Positions 57,150-64,000 of a stretch of 64,000 nt of DNA are shown piece after piece. The first letter of the stretch is position 1; the number at the start of each line of letters is the position of its first letter. The stretch is from Scilla litardierei (lineage: Eukaryota > Streptophyta > Magnoliopsida > Asparagales > Asparagaceae), in contig JAULAV010009381.1 of NCBI GenBank assembly GCA_030789695.1, positions 1 to 64,000 on the forward strand, given 5' to 3'. The notes under the pieces are model-generated. The model saw nothing but the letters and a program-made list of their open reading frames with translations. It did no database searches and was not told the origin of the DNA. The position numbers were made by a program, and so were the translations under genes.

Positions 57150-58960
57150 TGTTGAGTATTGGACTACTCCCTACTTGGTGTTAATGATGAGCAAACATAA
57201 ATAATTGTGACTAATCTCCTATTTGCAGTTAATCCATTGCCCATACATGTCATAAAGATCTATTAGCAATGGATGATACTCAAAGATCGTTGAAAGCAAA
57301 TGAAATGGATTGGATGATCGTAGATGGTGATTAAAGCTCCTGGATGACTTCAAGCTCATGCGTTGGAAAGAAGAGAGAGTTCGTCAAATGTAACTTTCTT
57401 GTTTCTCTTCTAGTATGTAGCTTAGAAGTAGAACTTTGTTGGAGCACACACACATCGTCAATTCAGTCTTAGGATATCATTAGATCAATCTTCCTTAGAC
57501 TCCAATTCATTTCTATCTAGATTGTGCATGTCATGTTTATAACAGTCGACTGCTGAACAATTTACAGTCGCATGTCTCAAAACAGTCGACTGTGTTTTGT
57601 TCTACAGTCGCCTGTTATGCATAAACTTTTTCAGCTAGTTTTTGGCTTTTTAGTTTAACTCTCACAGGCGACTTATGAACAATTCACAGGCGCCTGTCCA
57701 AGTGACAGTCGACTGTGTTTTGTTAATCAGTCGCCGGTCTGTCTTTAGCACAAATTCTATTTCTCTATTTAGTCTCGCCAGTCGACTATTGTTGGATTTA
57801 CAGTCGACTGTCCAATGGAACAATCGACTGTCAATGCTACAACAGTCGTCTGCCTTTAAGCCTATTTGATGACTCAACTCTCTGGAAAATCTCAGGGTTT
57901 TGACAGTCGTCTGTAGAAGGAATTACAGCCGCCTATTCAGATTAACAGTCGACTGTCTTCTCTTCATCAGTCGTCTGTCCTGTTCTCCCAGACGTTTTTC
58001 AGAATTCATCAACTTATCCAGCTTACGGCCAGTCGCCTGTAGAAGGATTTACAGTCGCTTGTTGATTCAACAGTCGATTGTCTATGCCTCATCAGTCGAC
58101 TGCCCACGTGGTAAGTTACTATTATGAATTCTCACCTACCCTCTGTCACTGGGCAGCAGTCGACTGTGAATTCTTCAACAATCGACTGTCGCGGACGCAG
58201 ATTCTATCCGTTGAGTTTTTCCTCATGGATTTCAAAGGGGTTTTTGGTTATTCTGTTTGAAAGGTTTGAGAAACCTTTAAAAGGAGCCTCTACTGTTCCA
58301 TTGAGAGGTTACTTAGTCACTCACTCAAACATTCAAGCCTTCATTTTCTCAAGATCAAAGCTCTCAAATCCTAAAGCCCTAGAATTCCAATCTTCAATCT
58401 CTTGCTCTCCAATCTAGAACCAAAGAGAAATCTTCTACGCATTTGGTGTAGTCAAGAGAAAGGGCTTTCCTCTCTTTTAAGAGGGTCTTTCAACACACAA
58501 CACACTTCTCCTTCAAGTTCTACTTCAAGGCATAGGTGATTGAAAGTGTTGTTTAATTTTATATTTCATAACTTTAGTTATTTAATTTACTCTCGGTTTG
58601 TGAGAGTGGTTTGCTTGCTCCCAAGTTGTGGGAGTCAAGGTCAATCGATTGTATTTTAATTTCACTTGTAGGGTTGCTACAAGTGGGTTTTAAGGAAACC
58701 TCAAGTTAGAGTTCTAACTTGAGTATCCGGTTGTTAACCGGGTGTAAGGGACGTAAGATTACCAGGAACAAGTCGAGAAGTGACTTGGGTAATCCGAACC
58801 CTTGAAACATCCTTGCGTTTGCATTTGTTTCATTTTGGGTTTATTTCTATTCCGCACTATTTGTTGGTTAGGAATTTAATTTGGTGTAACTATCTTTTTA
58901 AATTTCATAAACACTATTCAACCCCCTTCTAGTGTTTTCCTTATAGCGAGGGACCTTACA
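57150..58960 (+). repeat. 3' LTR of plus-strand copia element
   Basis: 1811 bases, TGTTGAGTATTGG to ACCTTACA, partner of 35320-37128 with scattered substitutions. It carries the CAGTCGACTG array at about 57543-58190. Confidence 0.94.
57543..58190. repeat. CAGTCGACTG motif array in 3' LTR
   Basis: Counterpart of 35709-36357. Several motifs differ between the two LTRs by transitions (for example cagtcgactg against caatcgactg near 57831), while the spacing is kept. Confidence 0.92.
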
Positions 58961-58965
58961 GCATT
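58961..58965. repeat. Target site duplication GCATT (right copy)
   Basis: Follows the LTR end TTACA and equals 35315-35319. Confidence 0.93.
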
Positions 58966-59309
58966 GAGCTGCAAGTTCTCTTGCCGTTCAGGCCTTTGCT
59001 CGCCCAACCTCAGGTCTCTGGAAGTGGTTTGCTCCCTTACGAGCGTTTGAGTTGGATTAGGAGGCTGTTGCTCCTCGTCAGCCTGTTGTGGGTGCCCCAT
59101 GCTCTGTTGCACAGCAACGGCTAAAATGGTCAGGCTTTTTCGATCTACTCAGCGAACTTGTTGAATTGCTCCTGAGTCACCATAAGTACTCTTGGCTCCT
59201 TTAATGATGATCTAGAATCTTCAGCATCTTCTATGAGAACATCATCCTCGTTTTGAGTGTTCTCAGACAAAACAAGAATTGGTTCAGTGTTCTTGGGTCC
59301 AGTCGACAT
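58966..59309 (-). pseudogene. Tat-like gypsy gag, N-terminal part
   Basis: Minus-strand start of the Tat-like gag, from the ATG at 59309 (MSTGPKNTEPILVLSENTQN). It reads through RVLMVTQEQFNKFAE to a TAG near 59147, then continues in frame with LTILAVAVQQSMG and a Gln/Pro/Glu-rich linker up to the copia target site. Polar, low-complexity N termini are usual for Tat gag. The capsid core is at 34453-35319, beyond the inserted copia element. The stop and the insertion disable it. Confidence 0.72.
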
Positions 59310-59343
59310 AGGGCTGTAGTTGCCTTGGGATTTTGACTGAGCT

Positions 59344-59363
59344 TTCCCGCAGATGGTGCTAAC
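59344..59363 (-). promoter_or_regulatory. Decayed primer binding site of Tat-like element
   Basis: Just outside the LTR the minus strand reads TTAGCACCATCTGCGGGAAA. Tat/Ogre elements commonly have a TGGCGCC-type site followed by GTCTGTGGGAA here; the differences are mainly G to A changes. Recognition is from memory of the family. Confidence 0.5.
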
Positions 59364-60135
59364 TGTTAAAGCCAAAATTGGCGTCAACAGTATTTGTGCT
59401 GACACGAACTCCTTATCGAGGTGGAACCTCGTCAGCTGGTGGAGTGGAACCCTTGGATTGAAGAACCAGGGTCAATGATAGGTGGGACGAGAGCACAACA
59501 TAGATGTATGATCGACCCTTCTGTTGAATGTGACGATCATTTGACCCTCGGGCTAAAGCGAACCTCGATTAATAGTTGAAAAGAACGGTAGATCGACTCT
59601 CCTGTTGGGTCGAATCACGAGCTTCCTGCACCATAAAGAAATGTCAAGGGGGTCAGATCTGGGTCCCGACCCAAATCTCCTCCAATGCTTAAGTTTGACG
59701 GAAACTTAAGGAAAGGCTTGGGGCTATCAAGATCGACCCACAGAGGTTCGTTTTGAGTCAGTCTTCTCAAGGGTATGGAGGAAGAAATATAAAGTATGTG
59801 GAAGAATAATAATAAAGTGTGTTAGGTTTTTTCATACCACCCCTCTTCTGCTTGTCCTTTCTGAATTTATAGACTTCGGTGGTCTCTTCAGTGACGTTGG
59901 GAGGATAACTGTCACCAATATGGTGCCACGATCCTCCCCCTCTTAATAGGGATAACTGTTATCCATGCCTCCGCTATTTATGAGCCCATTATCAATCGCA
60001 TGTTTGGGCGACAGAGGTTCAATGGGCAAATGACACGTGGGCTTTGAGTGGATCAGTTTACAGCTTCCTTTGTGGACCTCGTGGGCTTTGGTGTCAGTCG
60101 AGTGAGCCTCTTAGTGCCAGCCCATGGGTTTAACA
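59364..60135 (-). repeat. LTR of Tat-like gypsy element (5' LTR in element sense)
   Basis: 772 bases bounded by TGTTAAAGCC at 59364 and GGGTTTAACA at 60135, next to gag on one side and satellite A on the other. No partner LTR is in the window. A TATA-like site (TCTATAAATTC on minus) is at 59865-59875. Confidence 0.75.
59865..59875 (-). promoter_or_regulatory. LTR TATA box of Tat-like element
   Basis: The minus strand reads TCTATAAATTC, about 260 bases into the LTR in element sense. Confidence 0.45.
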
Positions 60136-63100
60136 ATAAGAGAAGAAAAAATTTGGCTATAAAAATCATATCATTAAATATAAACATCAACATCTTTCAG
60201 AAAATGTAGAAAATTTAATAGCACCAAGTTAATAAAAATACGCAAAAATGTCGGTTGGAATCGGGAGATCGTCAAATTCAAAAGAAAAATAAGAGAAACC
60301 AATATTAGGCCAAAATCATATCTTTTAATAAAACGATCCATATCTTCCAGAAAATGTGGACAATAGCCCGGAGCTTAGTAAAATCCGAAAAAAATGTTGG
60401 TTGAAACCGGAAGATAGCCATCTTCAACCGAAAAATTAGATAATACAAAATTAGGCCAAAAAAATCATATCATTTAAAAAAGATGCATATCTTGCAAAAA
60501 ATTTAGAAAATAGCTCTGAGCTCGAAAAATCCGCAAAAATATCTGTTGGAACCGGAAGATCGCCTGCTTCAATAAGAAAATAAGAGAAAACAAACTTAGA
60601 CCCAAAAAATCATATCATTTAATAAAACGATCCATATCTTCTAAAAAATGTGGAAAATAGCCCGGAGCTCAGAAAAAACTGTAGAAATTCCGTTGAAACC
60701 AGGAGATCGCCATCTTCAACGAAAAAAATAAGAGAAGACAAAATTAGGCCAAAAATCATATCATTTAATAAAACGATTCATATCTTCCAAAAAATGTGGA
60801 AAATAGCTCCAAACTCAGAAAAATCCGCAAAAATGTCCATTGGAACCGGGAGATCGCCATCTCCAATTGAAAAATAAGAGAAGACAAAATTAGGCTATCA
60901 TTTAACAAAAAAAATCCATGTCTTCAATAAAATGTAGAAAATAGCCCCAAAAATTAGGCGTAAAATCATATTATTTAATAAAAAGTTCCATATCTTTCAG
61001 AAAATGTAGAAAATAGGCTCGAGGTGAGAAAAAACAGCAAAAAATGTCTGTTGGAACCGAAAGATCGCCATCTTCAATTGAAAAATAAGAGTAGACAAAC
61101 TTAGCCTATAAAAATCATATCATTTAATAGAAAGATCCATATCTTCAATTAGCATTAGAAAATAGACCCGATCTCAGAAAAATCCGCAAAAATATTCGTT
61201 GGAACCTGGAGATCGCCATCTTCAACTGAGAAAATAAGAGAAGACAAAATTAGGCCAAAAAATCATATCATTTAAAAAATATCCATAAATTCTAGAAAAT
61301 TTAGAAAATAGCCCCGAGGTCAGAATAATACGCAAAAATGTCCGTTGGAACTGGGGATCGACATATTCAACTGAAAAATAAGCGAAGACAAAATTAGACC
61401 AAAAATCATATTATTTAAAAAAAGATCCTAACTTAGCAAAAATGTAGAAAAATAGCACCGAGCTCAGAAAAATCTGCAAAAATCTGTTTGGAACCTGGAG
61501 ATCGTCATCTTCAACTAAAAAATAAGAGAAAACCAAATTAGATTATAAAAATCATATCATTTAATATAAATATTCACATCATACAGAAACTGTAGAAAAC
61601 AGCCACGAGCTTAAAAAATCCGCACAAAAGTCTATTGGAATCAGGAGATCTCCATCTTCAAATTAAAAAAGGAGATGACAAAATTAGGCCAAAAATCATA
61701 TCATATCATAAACATATTCATATCTTCCAGAAAATGTTGAAAAATAGTCTCAAGCTATGAAAAATCTGCAAAAATGTCCGTTGGAACCGGGAGATCGTCA
61801 TCTTCAACTAAAAAAATAAGAGAAGACAAACGAAGGCTATAAAAATCTTATTATTTAATAAAAAGTTATATATCTTCCATAAAATGTAGAAAATAGCATC
61901 GAACTCAAAAAATGCGTAAAAATGTCCATTTGAACCGGAAGATCGCCATCTTCAACTAAAAAAATATAAGAGAATGACAAAATAAGGAGATAAAAATCAT
62001 ATCATTTAATTAAAAGATTCATAACTTTTCGAAAATGTTGAAAATAGCTCGGAGATAAGAAAATCCACAAATCGTTGGAACCGGGAGATCTCCATCTTCG
62101 TCTGAAAAATAAGAGAAAAGAAAATTAGGCCCAAAAATCATATTATTTAATAAAAAGATCTATATCTTCCAGAAAATGTAGAAAATAGGCTTGAGGTAAG
62201 AAAAATCCGCAAAAATGTCCGTTGGAACCGGGAGATTGCCATTTTCAACAAAAAAAAATAAGAGAAGACAAACTTAGGCTATAAAAATGATCATTTAATA
62301 AAAAGATCCTTATCTTCAATTAACCATATAAAATAGCGCTGAGCTCAGAAAAATCTGCAAAAATGTCTGTTGGAACCAGTAGATCACTAGTTCAAGTGAA
62401 AAATAAGAGAAGACAAAAATTAGGCTATAAAAATCATATCATTTCATAAAAAGATCCATATCTTTCATAAAATGTAGAAAATAACCCCGAGCTCAGAAAA
62501 ATCCGCAAAAATGTCCATTAGAACCGAAGATCGCCATCTTCAACTGAAAAATAAGACAAGACAAACTTAAGTTATAAAAATCATATCATTTAATAAAAAG
62601 AGCCATATCTTCCATAAAAAGCAAAAAATAGCTCGAATCTCAGAAAAATCCGCAAAAATGCATGTTGGAACCGGGAGACCTACATCTTCAACTGAAAAAA
62701 GGGAAGAAAAAATTAGTCCAAAAATCATATCCTTTACTGAAAAGATACATATCTTTCATCAAATGTAGAAAATAGCCTGGAGCTTTGAAAATCCCTAAAA
62801 ATCTGTTAAAACCGGGAGATCGCCATCTTCTACTGAAAAGAGAAGACAAACTTAGGCCAAAAAATCATATAATTTAATAAAAAGATCCATATCTTACAGA
62901 AAATGTAGAAAAATAGTCCCAAGCTAAGAAAAGTCTGCAAAAATATCCGTTGGAACCGGTAGATCGCCATCTTCAACTGGAAATATAAGGGAATCAAAAC
63001 GTAGGTTATAAAAATCATCTCATTGAATAAAAAGATATATATCTTCCATAAAATATAGAAAATAGCACCGACCTTAAAAATCCGCAAAAATATCATTTGG

Positions 63101-64000
63101 AATAGGGAGATCGCGATCTTCAAATGAAAAATAAGAGATGACAAAATTAGGTCAAAAATCAAATCATTTAATAAAAAGATCCATATCTTCCAGAAAATAT
63201 AGAAAATATCACCGAGGTCAGAATAATATGCAAAAATGTCCGTTGGAACCGTGAGATCACCATCTTCAATAGAAAAAAAATAAGAGTAGCCAAAATTTGG
63301 CCAAAAATCATATCATTTAATAAAAAGATCCATAAATTCCCGAAAATGTAGAAAATAGCCCTTAACACAGAAAAATCTGCAAAAAATGTCCGTTGGAATC
63401 GAGAGATCGCCATCTTCAACTGAAAAATAAGAGAAGATAAAATCAGATTCATATCTTATAGAAAATTTAGAAAATAGCCCGGAGCTTAAAAAATCCGCAC
63501 AAATGTAAATTGGAACCAGGAGATCGCCAACTTCAACTGAAAAAGAGAAGACGAAAATTAGGCCAAAAAATCATATCATTTAATAAAAATATCCATATCT
63601 TCCAGAAAAGGTAGAAAAATATCCCCAAGCTAAGAAAAATCCGCAAAAATATCCGTTGGAACAGGCAGAACGCCATCTTCAACAGAAAAATAATAGAAGA
63701 CAAATGTATGTTATAAAATCATATCATTTAGTAAAAAAGATCCTTATCTTTCATGAAATTTAGAAATTAGCACCAAGCTCATAAAAATCTGCAAAAATGT
63801 CAGTTGGAACCGGGAGATCGCCATCTTCAACTGAAAAATAAGAGAAGACAAAATTAGGCCAAAAATCATATCATTTAATAAAAAGATTCATATATTCCAG
63901 AAAATTTAGAAAATAGCCCTGAGGTCAGAATAATACGCAAAAATGTCTTTTGGAACCGAGTGATCGCCATCTTCAATTGAATAATGAGAGAAGACAAAAT
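60136..64000 (-). repeat. Satellite A tandem array, right block, inverted
   Basis: About 26 units of the same 145-base satellite as at 1-3551, but read on the minus strand: gttggaaccgggagatcgcc, atcttcaactgaaaaataag and gcaaaaatgtccgttggaac on the + strand are the reverse complements of the left-block landmarks. It runs to the end of the window. No gene. Confidence 0.93.

Larger units (their letters stand above)
35320..58960 (+). mobile_element. Plus-strand SIRE-like Ty1-copia element with nested Helitron
   Basis: LTRs 35320-37128 and 57150-58960, TSD GCATT, primer binding site TGGTATCAAAGC and a polypurine tract before the 3' LTR. The order gag, protease, integrase, RT, RNase H is copia; the long gag with coiled coil and the extra ORF after pol fit the SIRE/Maximus clade. 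An 11.3-kb Helitron sits in the 3' non-coding part. Without it the element would be about 12.3 kb. Gag and pol both carry stops and frameshifts, so it is inactive. Confidence 0.93.

Overview
This is repeat-rich plant nuclear DNA, almost certainly from a flowering plant and probably heterochromatic. Every large coding region belongs to a plant transposable element: SIRE/Maximus-like and Tork-like Ty1-copia, a chromodomain Ty3-gypsy, a Tat-like Ty3-gypsy, and two Helitrons. The only cellular-gene sequences are short intron-bearing fragments (DUF538, SGP1-like GTPase, SPT6, ribosomal protein SA, HSP90) carried inside one Helitron. I see no intact host gene, no rRNA or tRNA gene and no CRISPR array. 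The species cannot be named from the sequence alone.

Layout. 1-5780: AT-rich satellite A (about 145-bp units, read on +), interrupted by a 1.3-kb minus-strand Helitron (3552-4836) and a short inverted satellite piece. 5781-28689: satellite B (about 325-bp units), split by an 18-kb nested insertion. The outer insertion (8363-26396, TSD ATCAT) is a minus-strand SIRE-like copia derivative that keeps gag but has no pol. Its gag is split by a chromodomain Ty3-gypsy element (13045-22962, TSD ATGCC) with near-identical 2554-bp LTRs, full gag-pol domains, and two apparent GT-AG introns. 28690-34452: truncated minus-strand copia remnants, first a SIRE-like pol piece, then a Tork-like element with its 5' LTR. 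34453-60135: the 5' part of a minus-strand Tat-like gypsy (gag and LTR), split by a plus-strand SIRE-like copia element (35320-58960, TSD GCATT). That copia element in turn contains an 11.3-kb Helitron (44482-55781). 60136-64000: satellite A again, now in the opposite orientation.

How it fits together. The order of events follows from the nesting: satellites first, then Tat and SIRE-like insertions, then the gypsy, plus-strand copia and Helitron insertions. Three insertions are confirmed by 5-bp target site duplications, and the Helitrons by A/T target flanks, TC starts and hairpin-CTAG ends. The coding regions carry stops and frameshifts. The chromodomain gypsy is the best preserved: if its two introns are spliced, three nonsense codons are the only clear lesions.

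I did not find a new multi-gene system. The points most worth checking are the two candidate introns in the gypsy element, the dense palindromic motif arrays inside LTRs of two unrelated elements (AGTCGGTC and CAGTCGACTG), the multi-gene-capture Helitron, the gag-only SIRE derivative, and a possible five-monomer higher-order repeat in satellite B.
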